A stretch of DNA of 53,261 nucleotides from JBMNTQ01 sp050945815 (lineage in GTDB: Bacteria > Bacillota > Clostridia > Christensenellales > JBMNTQ01). The position numbers were made by a program, and so were the translations under genes. The stretch spans positions 1 through 53,261 of the forward strand of contig JBMNTQ010000001.1 in the NCBI GenBank assembly GCA_050945815.1, written 5' to 3'. The notes under the pieces are model-generated. The model was not told where the DNA came from. It did not search any database and saw nothing but the letters and a program-made list of their open reading frames with translations. Position 1 is the first letter of the stretch; each line of letters starts with the position of its first letter. Below, in pieces: positions 1-8,377 of this stretch.

Positions 1-113
1 TATGCGCCTGGGCGAGAAGGCTGCCTTGACGTAAAAAGCGGCAGGACTGTATAATGCAAGCAGTGTCTTGGGCTGAGCTTGCGCTAGTTTCGAAAAACAG
101 GAGGAGTAAGACT

Positions 114-857
114 TTGAAAATACCGATTGATACTCATACCCATTCGATTTGCGGCGGCCATGCGTTCAGCACTTTGGAGGAGATGGTGTGCCGAGCCAGG
201 GAAAAGGGGATTGAGATGTTTGCGCTGACGGAGCATACGCCGTCTATGCCTGACGGGGCGTATATCTATTTGTTTAATAATTTGGAGTTTATTCCGCCGT
301 ATGTGGATGGGGTTCGGGTGTTGCGCGGCGCGGAGTTGAATATATTGGACTTTGAGGGGACTGTGGATTTGCCGGAGAAAAACCTGAAAAAACTGGAGTT
401 TGTGGTAGCCAGTATGCATGATGCCTGCATTGAGCCGGGTAGCCAGGAGCAGAATACGGCGGCGATGGTGGGGGCGCTGCGTAATCCGTATGTGGATGTT
501 ATTGGACATCCGGGCAGCCCTCAATATGAGCTGGATGTGGAGGCTGTTGTGCTGGAGACCCTTCGGCAGGGTAAGTTGGTGGAGGTCAATAACCATTCGT
601 TTTTGTATCGTGCGGGAAGTGAGGAGACTTGCCGCACATTTATCCGTCTGTGTAAGCGCTATGGGTTGCGTGTTGCAGTGGCCAGCGATGCGCATATCAG
701 CTTTGAAGTCGGTGAGTTTACTGCGGCGCTAGCGGTTCTGCAGGAGGAGGAATTTCCCGAGCAGCTTATTGTTAATGCCAGCCGATCGCGCTTTGAGCAA
801 TATCTGCAGGAGAGGACTGCGCGGATTGAACGGACTAAGGAGAGGCAGAGGGAATAG
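114..857 (+). CDS. PHP-domain phosphatase, YcdX family
   Basis: A 247-residue metal-dependent phosphoesterase of the PHP superfamily. The N-terminal metal motif DTHTHSICGGHAFST (residues about 6-20) is typical of YcdX-type phosphatases, followed by LTEHTP (second His cluster), ASMHD, and the C-terminal ASDAH metal ligands. These proteins usually bind three metal ions (Zn or Mn) and hydrolyse small phosphate monoesters in the cytoplasm; the natural substrate is generally unknown. I chose the TTG at 114 because AGGAGG lies at 99-104, nine bases upstream, and the residues before it look nothing like the family. The reading frame stays open upstream to an ATG at 54 that has no ribosome site. The gene stands alone; the left edge of the window hides its upstream context. 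Family assignment is secure, substrate is not. Confidence 0.85.
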   Translation: MKIPIDTHTHSICGGHAFSTLEEMVCRAREKGIEMFALTEHTPSMPDGAYIYLFNNLEFIPPYVDGVRVLRGAELNILDFEGTVDLPEKNLKKLEFVVASMHDACIEPGSQEQNTAAMVGALRNPYVDVIGHPGSPQYELDVEAVVLETLRQGKLVEVNNHSFLYRAGSEETCRTFIRLCKRYGLRVAVASDAHISFEVGEFTAALAVLQEEEFPEQLIVNASRSRFEQYLQERTARIERTKERQRE

Positions 858-1080
858 AGAGGCTGGGATAGACAGCGGATTCGTGGGATAAGATGCAATT
901 TTCTGTTTCCATGGCAGGTGGGAGATAGTATAATAAAGGCAGGTTTGGACTGGGGCCTTGGACGGATGAGGTAGGGGAACACTTCAAGCTGGAGCTTGCG
1001 AACAGGCATGATGCGGAGGCGGCAAGAGGAGCAAGGGATTGTGTTGGGGAGGTTGGCTATCTTTGGGCATTTGAGACGAA
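858..1080. other. Non-coding or decayed stretch before the ACP-like ORF
   Basis: No convincing gene. A frame open from about 931 to 1130 on the + strand has no start codon or ribosome site and no recognisable family. It could be decayed coding sequence, because the ACP-like core immediately downstream lacks a full first helix and a ribosome site. Confidence 0.3.
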
Positions 1081-1374
1081 ATGCAGGGGATGGCTGCCCA
1101 AGTATTGGACATTTCGGCGGCGCAAATGAGCGATGGGGCGCACGTTGAGTATGATTTGGAGGGCGATAGCCTGTTGAGCTTTTCTTTTTTAACCAAAGTC
1201 GAAGAACATTATGGTATACTGATCGGAGAAGCGGATGATGGCGCTTGTTTAATGGTGCAGGATAGGGTTGTTTTGAGTAAAGAAAAATGCAGGAAAAGTA
1301 GAATGAAGGGCCGTCGGATGCCCCTTTGCGGCAGAATGATGGGACGATTTCTGCTTCCTAAAAGAAAAGGATGA
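1081..1374 (+). CDS. Acyl-carrier-protein-like small protein, possibly degraded
   Basis: A 97-residue reading frame whose residues about 23-52 read like the core of an acyl carrier protein: an acidic EYDLEGDSLLSFSF segment with the DSL motif that would carry phosphopantetheine on Ser30, followed by a helix (LTKVEEHYGI) and an acidic segment (GEADDG), then a VQD where ACPs have their last helix. Helix I in front of the motif is short, there is no clear ribosome site before the ATG at 1081 or 1090, and the C-terminal 30 residues are basic and unlike ACP. It may be an intact divergent ACP with a poorly placed start, or a remnant. It lies 7 bases before an alpha-oxoamine synthase, whose relatives in sphingolipid and polyketide pathways use acyl-ACP, which supports the reading. 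Identification rests on motif reading only. Confidence 0.45.
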   Translation: MQGMAAQVLDISAAQMSDGAHVEYDLEGDSLLSFSFLTKVEEHYGILIGEADDGACLMVQDRVVLSKEKCRKSRMKGRRMPLCGRMMGRFLLPKRKG

Positions 1375-1381
1375 GTGTTTC

Positions 1382-2605
1382 GTGAATAGGATTACCAGAT
1401 TTGAGGATTCTAGAGAATACCTGATGTTGAAGCAGCGGGTGGATTCCATGAGCGATTTGATTGATGCCGTAGGGAATCCCTATTTTATCGCCCATGATTC
1501 GCCCCTGAAGGATACGTCTATCATGAACGGAAAAGAGGTGATCAACCTCGGGTCGTACAACTATCTCGGCTTTTCCGGCGATCCGGAGACTGTGGAGGCT
1601 GCTTGTGAGGCGACGCATAAATACGGTACGTCTGCCAGCGGCAGCCGTCTGTTGGCCGGGGAGAAAACTTTGCACAAGGAATTGGAACGGGAGATTGCTA
1701 AGTGGAAGCACACAGAGGACGCTATCGTTATGGTGGGCGGGCATTCTACAAATGTGACGTTCGTGGGGAATTTTTGTAACAGCAATGATTATATATTATA
1801 TGATGCTATTTCCCACAACTCTATTATTCAAGGCTGCCAGCTTTCCCGCAGCAAGAGCAAGCCGTTTCCCCATAACAACTTTGAAGGCCTGGAGCATATT
1901 CTGCGGCTGAACCGGGACAAGTATGAAAAGATCCTGTTGGTTGTAGAAGGGGTGTACAGTATGGACGGCGATATTGCTCCGATTCCTGAATTTGTGCGCT
2001 TGAAGAAAAAATATGACCTGTTTTTGATGGTGGATGAGGCGCATTCGGGCTGTGTGATCGGCGAGAATGGCGGCGGCGTAGACGAATACTTTGGCTTAGA
2101 GCCCGATGATATTGACATTAAAATGGGTACGCTGTCTAAGGGCCTGGGCACATGTGGCGGCTATTTGGCGGGTAGCCATGCTTTGATTGAATACCTGCGC
2201 TATAGCAGCCCGGGCTTTGTTTTCTCCGTGGGTATCAGCCCGCCCTTGGCTGCGGCCTCTTTGAAGGCGCTGGAGATCATGCAACGGGACAACTCCAGAG
2301 TGTCTGCATTGCACCGGAACATTGAACTGTTTGTCGGCGAGGCGAAAAAGCGCCGCATGAACATCTGCTTGGCTGGAGAAACCGCCATTATACCGGTTTT
2401 AATTGGGACGGATGAGATGGCGTTTCAGTTGAGCATGGAAATGCAGCAGGAAGGGGTTTTTGTGCCGCCGGCGGTTTATCCTGCGGTGCCGCGGGGACAG
2501 GCGAGGCTGCGCTATTGCCTGACCTCTGACCATAAGCCGGAGCAGATTATGTATGCCTTGGATTTGCTAGAGCGGCATATGAAAAAAGAGGGTCTGCTGG
2601 ATTAG
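1382..2605 (+). CDS. Alpha-oxoamine synthase family PLP enzyme (KBL/SPT-like)
   Basis: A 407-residue fold-type I PLP enzyme of the alpha-oxoamine synthase group (8-amino-7-oxononanoate synthase, glycine C-acetyltransferase, serine palmitoyltransferase), which condense an amino acid with an acyl thioester and release CO2. Visible landmarks: NLGSYNYLGF (about 55-65), the GTSASGSRLLAG loop, DAISHNS with the cofactor-stacking His, VVEGVYSMDGD, MVDEAHSG with the PLP-binding Asp, and the Schiff-base Lys253 in TLSKGLGTCGG. A roughly 45-residue N-terminal extension before the core is more like serine palmitoyltransferase or polyketide-linked enzymes than BioF. The GTG start at 1382 is preceded by AAAAGGA. 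No bio or tdh genes are adjacent, so biotin synthesis or threonine catabolism is not indicated; the upstream ACP-like ORF and downstream epimerase suggest a lipid-like or secondary product. The exact substrate is unknown. Confidence 0.8.
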   Translation: MNRITRFEDSREYLMLKQRVDSMSDLIDAVGNPYFIAHDSPLKDTSIMNGKEVINLGSYNYLGFSGDPETVEAACEATHKYGTSASGSRLLAGEKTLHKELEREIAKWKHTEDAIVMVGGHSTNVTFVGNFCNSNDYILYDAISHNSIIQGCQLSRSKSKPFPHNNFEGLEHILRLNRDKYEKILLVVEGVYSMDGDIAPIPEFVRLKKKYDLFLMVDEAHSGCVIGENGGGVDEYFGLEPDDIDIKMGTLSKGLGTCGGYLAGSHALIEYLRYSSPGFVFSVGISPPLAAASLKALEIMQRDNSRVSALHRNIELFVGEAKKRRMNICLAGETAIIPVLIGTDEMAFQLSMEMQQEGVFVPPAVYPAVPRGQARLRYCLTSDHKPEQIMYALDLLERHMKKEGLLD

Positions 2606-2692
2606 ATTGAAATAGTAGCGGCTGGATCGAGCCCTATTTGGGTAAGGGCGGCCGCATTTTTCTTGAATGAATGGAAAGGTTGGGTGGCTTTT

Positions 2693-3682
2693 GTGAGCAT
2701 CTTGGTCAGCGGCGGTTCGGGCTATATTGGCAGTCATACGGTAAGGCTGTTGCGGGAGCAGGGCCGGGAGGTTGTGGTGTTGGACAATCTCTCCACGGGA
2801 CATCGGCGTTCTGTACCCGACGGTGTTCCTCTGGTGGAAGCGGATATTGCCGACGGGGACGCTGTGGCTGATGCTGTGCGGCGCTATGGCGTGGACGGCG
2901 TGGTACATTTTGCGGCGAACAGCTTGGTGGGTGAATCTATGCAGGAGCCGCATGGATATTATCAGAATAATGTGGCCAAGGGTATTGCTTTTTTAGGGGC
3001 TTTGAAGAAGGCCGGCGTTTTGAGGATGATCTTCTCTTCTACATCGGCAGTTTATGGGGACAGTGAGGTTTTGCCTATTACGGAGGATTGCGCTTTGCGG
3101 CCTTCCAATGTTTATGGGCGTACTAAGCTGATGATGGAACAGATTTTGCAGGACTTTGACCGGGCCTATGGTATGAAATATTGCGCGCTGCGTTATTTCA
3201 ACGCTGCTGGTGCTCATCCTTCCGGGGAAATTGGCGAGGACCATGGAAAAGAGACGCACTTGTTGCCGATTATTATGCAGGTGGCGCTGGGAAAACGGGA
3301 AAACCTGACGATATTTGGGGCGGATTATCCGACGCAAGACGGGACCTGCGTGCGGGACTATATTCATGTATGTGATTTGGCCGCTGCCCATTTGCTGGCG
3401 TTGGAGCACCTGGAGCGGGGCGGCCGCAGCAGAATATTCAACCTGGGTAATGGCCGGGGCTTTTCTGTTCGGGAGGTGGTGGAGACGGCGCAAGAGGTGA
3501 CCGGACGGATGATTCCTGTTGTGGAGGGGCTGAGGCGCAGCGGCGACCCGGCTATTTTGATTGCCGGGGGCGGCAGGATTGAGAAAGAATTGGGGTTTGC
3601 ACCGCAGTTTACCAGCTTGACGGCTATCTTGGAGACTGCGTGGCGCTGGCATAGCAGCTATCCGGAAGGATATGGGGATTGA
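2693..3682 (+). CDS. galE: UDP-glucose 4-epimerase family protein
   Basis: A 329-residue extended short-chain dehydrogenase with a GalE-type sequence. The N-terminal Rossmann motif is GGSGYIGSH, followed by LDNLSTGH, HFAANSLVGES, FSSTSAVYGD (catalytic Ser/Thr region) and the YxxxK pair Tyr141/Lys145 in NVYGRTKLMMEQ; RYFNAAGAHPSGEIGEDH and RDYIHVCDLA are GalE hallmarks. It should interconvert UDP-glucose and UDP-galactose with bound NAD in the cytoplasm. I chose GTG 2693 because it gives the usual family length and places the Rossmann motif at the N-terminus; a GGTGG lies five bases upstream. It follows the oxoamine synthase by 87 bases in the same direction and could be co-transcribed, so a sugar-nucleotide role in decorating that product is possible but unproven. 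Confidence 0.85.
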   Translation: MSILVSGGSGYIGSHTVRLLREQGREVVVLDNLSTGHRRSVPDGVPLVEADIADGDAVADAVRRYGVDGVVHFAANSLVGESMQEPHGYYQNNVAKGIAFLGALKKAGVLRMIFSSTSAVYGDSEVLPITEDCALRPSNVYGRTKLMMEQILQDFDRAYGMKYCALRYFNAAGAHPSGEIGEDHGKETHLLPIIMQVALGKRENLTIFGADYPTQDGTCVRDYIHVCDLAAAHLLALEHLERGGRSRIFNLGNGRGFSVREVVETAQEVTGRMIPVVEGLRRSGDPAILIAGGGRIEKELGFAPQFTSLTAILETAWRWHSSYPEGYGD

Positions 3683-3806
3683 CGGGAACAGAGCGGCCTA
3701 AAAGGCCGGAAGGGGGGAATGGGGGTGCGGCGCTGGGCGCCGGATTGGGGCTTTTATTTGCAATGGAATCATATATATTTAATAATTAAATCAGGAGGCG
3801 GGGGAA

Positions 3807-4673
3807 ATGGAATATGTTTTGATGACGGACTCCAACAGTGAAATTCCCTATACGATGGCAGATGAATATGATATTACTTGTATTTTAATGCAGTATACGA
3901 TTGACGGTGAAGAATACTTTTATGACTTGGGCCGGCATACGGATATCGATCAGTTTTATCAGAGGGTGACTATGGGCGCCGCGGTGAGCACGGCCCAACG
4001 TAATCCGCAGGATTTCGTAGATTTCTGGAGACCGATGCTGGAGGCTGGAAAAGACATCCTTTATATCGCGTTTTCTTCTCAGCTCAGCGGGACCTATAAC
4101 TGTGCGCTGATGGCGCGGGAAGAGGTTTTGGCCGAGTTTTCCGAGCGACGGGTGGAGATTGTGGATACGCTGGCTATCTCTTTTTGTGAGGGGCAGCTTG
4201 TGTATCAGGCTGCGCAGATGCGCAAGGCAGGCAGCAGCCTGGACCAAGTGCGGGACTGGGTAGAGGAGAATAAGCAGCACGCTATGGCATATTTTATGGT
4301 AGACAGCTTGGTTTACCTAAAGCGCGGCGGCCGGGTTTCGGGTACGGCGGCGGCCATGGGGACGTTGCTGGACATCAAGCCCATGTTGCATGTGAGCGCC
4401 GAGGGGAAGCTGGAGCCTGTGGAAAAGCTGAAGGGGCGCAAAAAAGCGATCAAACGGATGGTGGAGATGCTGAGGGAGAAGCGGGTGGATGAGAGGTATC
4501 CTGTGGCCATCAAGCACGCGGTATGTGAGCAGGATGCGCAGGCAATTCGGCAAGAACTGGAGAAGCATTACAGCTTTCCGGAAATCTTTATTCATCCGAT
4601 CGGCCCGGTGATCGGTTCGCATGTGGGGCCGGGGACACTGGCGTTGGTTTTTATGGGACAGGAGACAAGATAG
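3807..4673 (+). CDS. DegV family fatty-acid-binding protein
   Basis: A 288-residue DegV-fold protein. The N-terminus MTDSNSEIPY, the STAQRNPQDF segment that lines the lipid pocket, AFSSQLSGTYN, and VDSLVYLKRGGRVSG are characteristic. DegV proteins bind one fatty acid; the FakB members present it to the fatty acid kinase FakA. The start at 3807 has a strong AGGAGG at 3792-3797. It is separated from galE by 124 bases, so it may have its own promoter. No fakA is in the window, and Firmicutes usually carry several DegV paralogues scattered around the chromosome. Family assignment is secure; partner and ligand are not known from the sequence. Confidence 0.88.
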   Translation: MEYVLMTDSNSEIPYTMADEYDITCILMQYTIDGEEYFYDLGRHTDIDQFYQRVTMGAAVSTAQRNPQDFVDFWRPMLEAGKDILYIAFSSQLSGTYNCALMAREEVLAEFSERRVEIVDTLAISFCEGQLVYQAAQMRKAGSSLDQVRDWVEENKQHAMAYFMVDSLVYLKRGGRVSGTAAAMGTLLDIKPMLHVSAEGKLEPVEKLKGRKKAIKRMVEMLREKRVDERYPVAIKHAVCEQDAQAIRQELEKHYSFPEIFIHPIGPVIGSHVGPGTLALVFMGQETR

Positions 4674-4720
4674 GCTGCGGCGAGACCGGTTCGACCAGAA
4701 CGGCCGCGCAGATGCGGAAA

Positions 4721-4757
4721 AAGAGAGCATGCTTCGAGAGGAGATGCTTCTTTTTCT
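4721..4757 (+). terminator. Possible terminator after the degV gene
   Basis: An imperfect stem (AAGAGAGCAT at 4721-4730 against ATGCTTCTTT at 4744-4753, with G-U pairs and one mismatch) is followed by a T-rich run. It sits about 50 bases after the degV stop and before the phosphate promoter. Confidence 0.4.
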
Positions 4758-4859
4758 GTGTGAGCAGGTCTTGTTTTAGGGAGGCGGCGGGGGATTATCA
4801 AAAGCAGATGTTGAAGAGGGGGAGAGATGGAGAAAATTGCGGAAAAATAGCGACCTTAT

Positions 4860-4913
4860 TTTACATATACTTTACAATGGTTATATTTACTCTTCACATG
4901 CACATGATAAATT
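4860..4913 (+). promoter_or_regulatory. Pho box and promoter of the pst operon
   Basis: TTTACA occurs at 4860-4865 and 4871-4876, a weaker TATATT at 4882, and TTCACA at 4893-4898: four hexamers with exact 11-base phasing. This matches the Firmicute PhoP/PhoB binding pattern of direct TTHACA-like repeats on one helix face. A likely -10 (TAAATT, 4908-4913) follows, with a poor -35 (TTTACT, 4886-4891), as expected for an activator-dependent promoter. It is 38 bases upstream of pstS, and the regulator genes phoB and phoR are in the same operon. Confidence 0.65.
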
Positions 4914-4950
4914 GTAGTAGAAAGTTAAAGACACAAAAAGGAGACTTAAG

Positions 4951-5832
4951 ATGAAGAGAATACTTATATCCTTGGCGCTTGTTCTAATGATGGTAGTATC
5001 ATTGGCAGCCTGCGGAGCGGGTGGAGACGCTGAGAGTAGCCCGTCAACTTCAGCTGCGAACGGGGCCCCTGAAGAAGAATTGCCCAGTGGAAAGCTGGCA
5101 GTGGTTGGCTCGACTTCGGTATCTCCTGTGATAGAGAGTATTGTTGCTAAGTATAGCGATGTAAACCCCAACCTAGAGATTGAAATCCAGGCTGTAGGCT
5201 CCAGCGCCGGCATTGAAGCGGCTATCAACGGCAGTGCGGATATCGGCATGGCTTCTAGGGATGTGAAGGAAGAAGAATTGGCCGAAGGGCTTGTGGCGAC
5301 GGAAATTGCGCTGGACGGTATTGCGGTTATCGTGAATACGGAAAATGAAGCGTCGGACTTGACCACCGAACAGGTACAGAAAATATTTAAAGGCGAGATC
5401 ACAAACTGGAAAGACGTTGGCGGCGCGGATGCTGAAATCACCGTAATTTCCCGTGAAGAAGGTTCGGGTACCCGGTCGTCTTTTGAGGAACTGTTGGACT
5501 TGGTAGCCGATGATAATTCTTCTCTGGTATCGGAGCGCGCACTGGTACAGGAAGGCACTGGCGGTGTGAAAGCCGGCGTGTTCGGTAACCCCAATGCGGT
5601 TGGCTACATTTCTCTGGGCATGATGGACGACTCTGTTAAGGCAGTAAGCGTTGACGGCGTTGAAGCGACCGTGGAGAATGTGCTTGACAAGAGCTATGGA
5701 GTTATGAGGCCTTTCTTGGTGGTAACTAAAGGAGAGCCGGCCGGAAACGTTAAGGTGTTCCTCGACTATGTCTTGAGTGATGAAGCTCAAGTTCTGGTGG
5801 AAGAGGAAAGCTACATTCCGGTAAATAAATAA
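4951..5832 (+). CDS. pstS: Phosphate ABC transporter substrate-binding lipoprotein PstS
   Basis: A 293-residue PstS. A signal peptide with lipobox LAAC places the lipid-modified Cys at residue 21, followed by a low-complexity Ser/Ala/Glu linker, so the protein is anchored to the outer face of the membrane. Ligand-loop signatures are VVGSTSVSPV near residue 51, VGSSAGIEAAINGSADIGMASR and the SREEGSGTRSSFEEL loop that contacts phosphate. It delivers phosphate to PstCA. Start ATG 4951 has AAAAGGAG upstream. It is first gene of pstSCAB-phoU-phoBR and should be induced by phosphate limitation through the Pho box just upstream. Confidence 0.95.
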   Translation: MKRILISLALVLMMVVSLAACGAGGDAESSPSTSAANGAPEEELPSGKLAVVGSTSVSPVIESIVAKYSDVNPNLEIEIQAVGSSAGIEAAINGSADIGMASRDVKEEELAEGLVATEIALDGIAVIVNTENEASDLTTEQVQKIFKGEITNWKDVGGADAEITVISREEGSGTRSSFEELLDLVADDNSSLVSERALVQEGTGGVKAGVFGNPNAVGYISLGMMDDSVKAVSVDGVEATVENVLDKSYGVMRPFLVVTKGEPAGNVKVFLDYVLSDEAQVLVEEESYIPVNK

Positions 5833-5862
5833 ATGGTTCATACACTGAATTTCTGAAGCGGC

Positions 5863-5886
5863 AGCCGCCTTGTGAGCAAGGTGGCT
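5863..5886 (+). other. Intercistronic stem-loop between pstS and pstC
   Basis: Arms AGCCGCCTTG (5863-5872) and CAAGGTGGCT (5877-5886) form a 10-bp stem (one G-U) with a TGAG tetraloop and no T-run. In binding-protein operons such hairpins commonly protect the 3' end of the first cistron so that the binding protein is made in excess. Confidence 0.6.
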
Positions 5887-5924
5887 AATGCTATCAAAGA
5901 TCCTTTGGGGGAAAGGGGAAATTT

Positions 5925-6788
5925 ATGAAAGCGAAGAGTATGCGGGAAAACAGCATGAAATATGTGTTTTTGATCAGTGCTCTTTTTTCCATAGTGGCCA
6001 TCGCTATAATTTGCTTTTACATATTCTATCGTGGTGTGCCTGCAATATTTGAGATCGGGCTGGGGAACTTCCTGATGGGGACAAAATGGAGCCCAAGCAG
6101 CGGAACCTTCGGAATATTTTCTATGATTGTCGGCAGCTTGTATGCGACATTGGGCGCAGTGGCCATTGGCGTGCCGACCGGGATTTTTGCGGCGGTCTTT
6201 CTGGCGGAATTCTGTCCTCAGTGGCTGTATCGGCTGATCAAGCCGGTGGTACAGCTATTGGCCGGAATTCCATCTGTTATCTACGGCTTTTTTGGACTGG
6301 TGGTAATCGTGCCTTTTATTCGAACCCATATAGGCGGCGCGGGCAATAGTTTGCTGGCGGCGATCATTATTTTGGCTATTATGATACTGCCGACCATTAT
6401 CAGCATCAGCGAGGCTGCCCTGCGTGCGGTGCCTCGTTTATACTATGAGGGTGGACTGGCCCTAGGGGAGAACCATACCGGGTCGGTGTTTCGGCTGGTG
6501 TTGCCGGCGGCTAAATCCGGGGTGGTGACTTCGGTGATCCTAGGCATTGGACGAGCCGTTGGGGAGACTATGGCGGTGATACTGGTGGCGGGGAACACAA
6601 CGCTGGTGCCTACGGCGCTGACCGACAGTATCCGGACGATGACCGCTGGAATTGCTATGGAAATGTCCTATGCTTCCGGATTGCATCAGCAGGCGCTGTT
6701 TGGAATTGGTGTGGTATTGTTTGTTTTCATTATTCTGCTGAATGTTGCTTTGAACTTTGTGAAGCGGAAGGCGGGTGATGGCTCGTGA
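5925..6788 (+). CDS. pstC: Phosphate ABC transporter permease PstC
   Basis: A 287-residue membrane protein with about six transmembrane segments and the binding-protein-dependent permease loop (ALGENHTGSVFRLVLPAAKSG), which couples to the ATPase. Motifs WSPSSGTFGIF and LAGIPSVIYGFFGL are typical of PstC. With PstA it forms the phosphate channel in the cytoplasmic membrane. The start at 5925 follows AAAGGGGAAA. Its stop overlaps the GTG start of pstA, so translation is likely coupled. Confidence 0.93.
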   Translation: MKAKSMRENSMKYVFLISALFSIVAIAIICFYIFYRGVPAIFEIGLGNFLMGTKWSPSSGTFGIFSMIVGSLYATLGAVAIGVPTGIFAAVFLAEFCPQWLYRLIKPVVQLLAGIPSVIYGFFGLVVIVPFIRTHIGGAGNSLLAAIIILAIMILPTIISISEAALRAVPRLYYEGGLALGENHTGSVFRLVLPAAKSGVVTSVILGIGRAVGETMAVILVAGNTTLVPTALTDSIRTMTAGIAMEMSYASGLHQQALFGIGVVLFVFIILLNVALNFVKRKAGDGS

Positions 6789-7612
6789 GAGGGATAAAGA
6801 ATGGTTTTTTGCGCGCGTTTACCTATTTTGCCGCAGTTTTAACCACAGGGACACTGGTATTTATTGTGGGGTATATTGTTATAAATGGTATTGGGAATAT
6901 CTCGTGGGAGTTTTTGACCACACCCTACAGCAAGGAGACCGGCGGCATTCTGTCTATGATTGTGACTACGCTGTATATGATCGGGATTTCTTTGATAATT
7001 GCGGTGCCCATCGGGATCTTTACGGCGATTTACCTAGTGGAATATGCAAAGCGGGGCAGTAGGCTGGTTTATTTTGTGCGCTTGGCAGCGGAATCGCTTG
7101 CTGGCATTCCTTCGATTATATTCGGGCTTTTCGGCTTGCTGTTTTTCGTAACGGCCTTAGGGTGGTCGTGGAGTTTGTTGGCCGGCGCCTTGACCCTTTC
7201 GATCATGGTGTTACCCACGATCATCCGTTCCACCGAGGAGGCGCTTAAAGCGGTGCCGGATGCTTATCGCGAGGGGAGCTTTGCCTTAGGTACGGGGAAA
7301 TTACGTACGGTTTTCCGAATTATTTTGCCCAGCGCTGCGCCGGGAATTTTAGCGGCGGTGATTCTAAGTATTGGCCGCATTGTGGGCGAGACAGCAGCGG
7401 TAATCTTGACGGCGGGGACTGTCGCAAAGATTCCCAGCTCGCTGATGCAGTCTGGCAGAACCCTTTCGGTGCATATGTATTTGCTGGCTAAAGAAGGGAT
7501 TGATTTTGGGCAGGCTTATGCGACGGCGCTGGTGCTGATTATAATTGTGGTGTTGATTAACTCTCTGACAAACTTCTTCGGAAATAAGTTTAACAGGAGC
7601 GATACGAAATGA
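6785..7612 (+). CDS. pstA: Phosphate ABC transporter permease PstA
   Basis: A 275-residue partner of PstC with about six transmembrane helices. ISWEFLTTPYS, GGILSMIVTTLYM, SLAGIPSIIFGLFGL and the EAA-type loop ALGTGKLRTVFRIILPSAAPG identify it as PstA. The GTG start at 6785 overlaps the pstC stop by four bases and its own stop overlaps the pstB start (ATGA), both signs of translational coupling within the phosphate operon. Confidence 0.93.
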   Translation: MRGIKNGFLRAFTYFAAVLTTGTLVFIVGYIVINGIGNISWEFLTTPYSKETGGILSMIVTTLYMIGISLIIAVPIGIFTAIYLVEYAKRGSRLVYFVRLAAESLAGIPSIIFGLFGLLFFVTALGWSWSLLAGALTLSIMVLPTIIRSTEEALKAVPDAYREGSFALGTGKLRTVFRIILPSAAPGILAAVILSIGRIVGETAAVILTAGTVAKIPSSLMQSGRTLSVHMYLLAKEGIDFGQAYATALVLIIIVVLINSLTNFFGNKFNRSDTK

Positions 7613-8364
7613 AGACTAGATTTTCCTTAAAAAATGTGGACCTGTTTTATGGGGATCAGCAAGCACTGAAAAACATAAATATGGACCTGTATGACAAGAA
7701 GATTACGGCGTTTATCGGGCCGTCCGGCTGTGGGAAGACCACTATGCTGAAAACCCTGAACCGGATGAACGACTTGGTGGAGAGCTGTAGGATAACCGGC
7801 AGCATCGAACTGGACGGGCAGGATATTTTCTCGCCGGCTACGGATGTGACGGTTTTGCGGAAAAATGTGGGGATGGTGTTCCAGAAACCTAATCCGTTTC
7901 CTATGAGCATCTATGATAATATCGCGTTTGGGCCGCGGACACACGGCATTAAACGAAAGTCGGAATTAGATGAGATTGTGGAGAAAAGCCTGAAGGATGC
8001 GGCGATTTGGGATGAGGTGAAGGATCGACTCAAGAAGAGTGCTCTGTCTTTGTCCGGCGGACAGCAGCAGCGGCTGTGTATTGCCCGGGCACTGGCGATC
8101 GGGCCGGAGGTTTTGCTGATGGATGAGCCTACTTCTGCGCTGGATCCGATTTCTACGATTAAGATCGAAGATTTGCTGACGGAACTGAAAGAGGATTATA
8201 TGATCGTCATTGTGACGCATAATATGCAGCAAGCGACACGAGTTTCTGAGCTGACCGCTTTCTTTTTGCATGGAGAAGTAATAGAATATAGTCGTACAGA
8301 TGAACTTTTCTCATTGCCCAAGGATAAGAGAACGGAAGACTATATTACCGGAAGATTCGGATAA
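7609..8364 (+). CDS. pstB: Phosphate ABC transporter ATP-binding protein PstB
   Basis: A 251-residue ATPase of normal PstB length. Walker A GPSGCGKTT lies near residues 32-40, the Q-loop region VGMVFQKPNPFPMSIYDN is diagnostic for PstB, the signature is LSGGQQQRLCIARAL, Walker B is LLMDEPTSALD, and the switch His is in VTHNMQQA. It energises PstCA for phosphate import. The start overlaps the pstA stop; phoU follows after 13 bases with its own AAGGAGG. Confidence 0.96.
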   Translation: MKTRFSLKNVDLFYGDQQALKNINMDLYDKKITAFIGPSGCGKTTMLKTLNRMNDLVESCRITGSIELDGQDIFSPATDVTVLRKNVGMVFQKPNPFPMSIYDNIAFGPRTHGIKRKSELDEIVEKSLKDAAIWDEVKDRLKKSALSLSGGQQQRLCIARALAIGPEVLLMDEPTSALDPISTIKIEDLLTELKEDYMIVIVTHNMQQATRVSELTAFFLHGEVIEYSRTDELFSLPKDKRTEDYITGRFG

Positions 8365-8377
8365 GGAGGAAGCTATC

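Noticed and set aside
4712..4954. 80-residue + strand frame between degV and pstS
   Set aside because: It runs through the terminator-like stem and the Pho box, has no ribosome site, and overlaps the pstS start.
5173..5841. 222-residue frame on the - strand opposite pstS
   Set aside because: No ribosome site or family; it is a shadow of a well-identified gene. The same holds for the long antisense frames at 84-695, 2993-3652 and 32716-33675.
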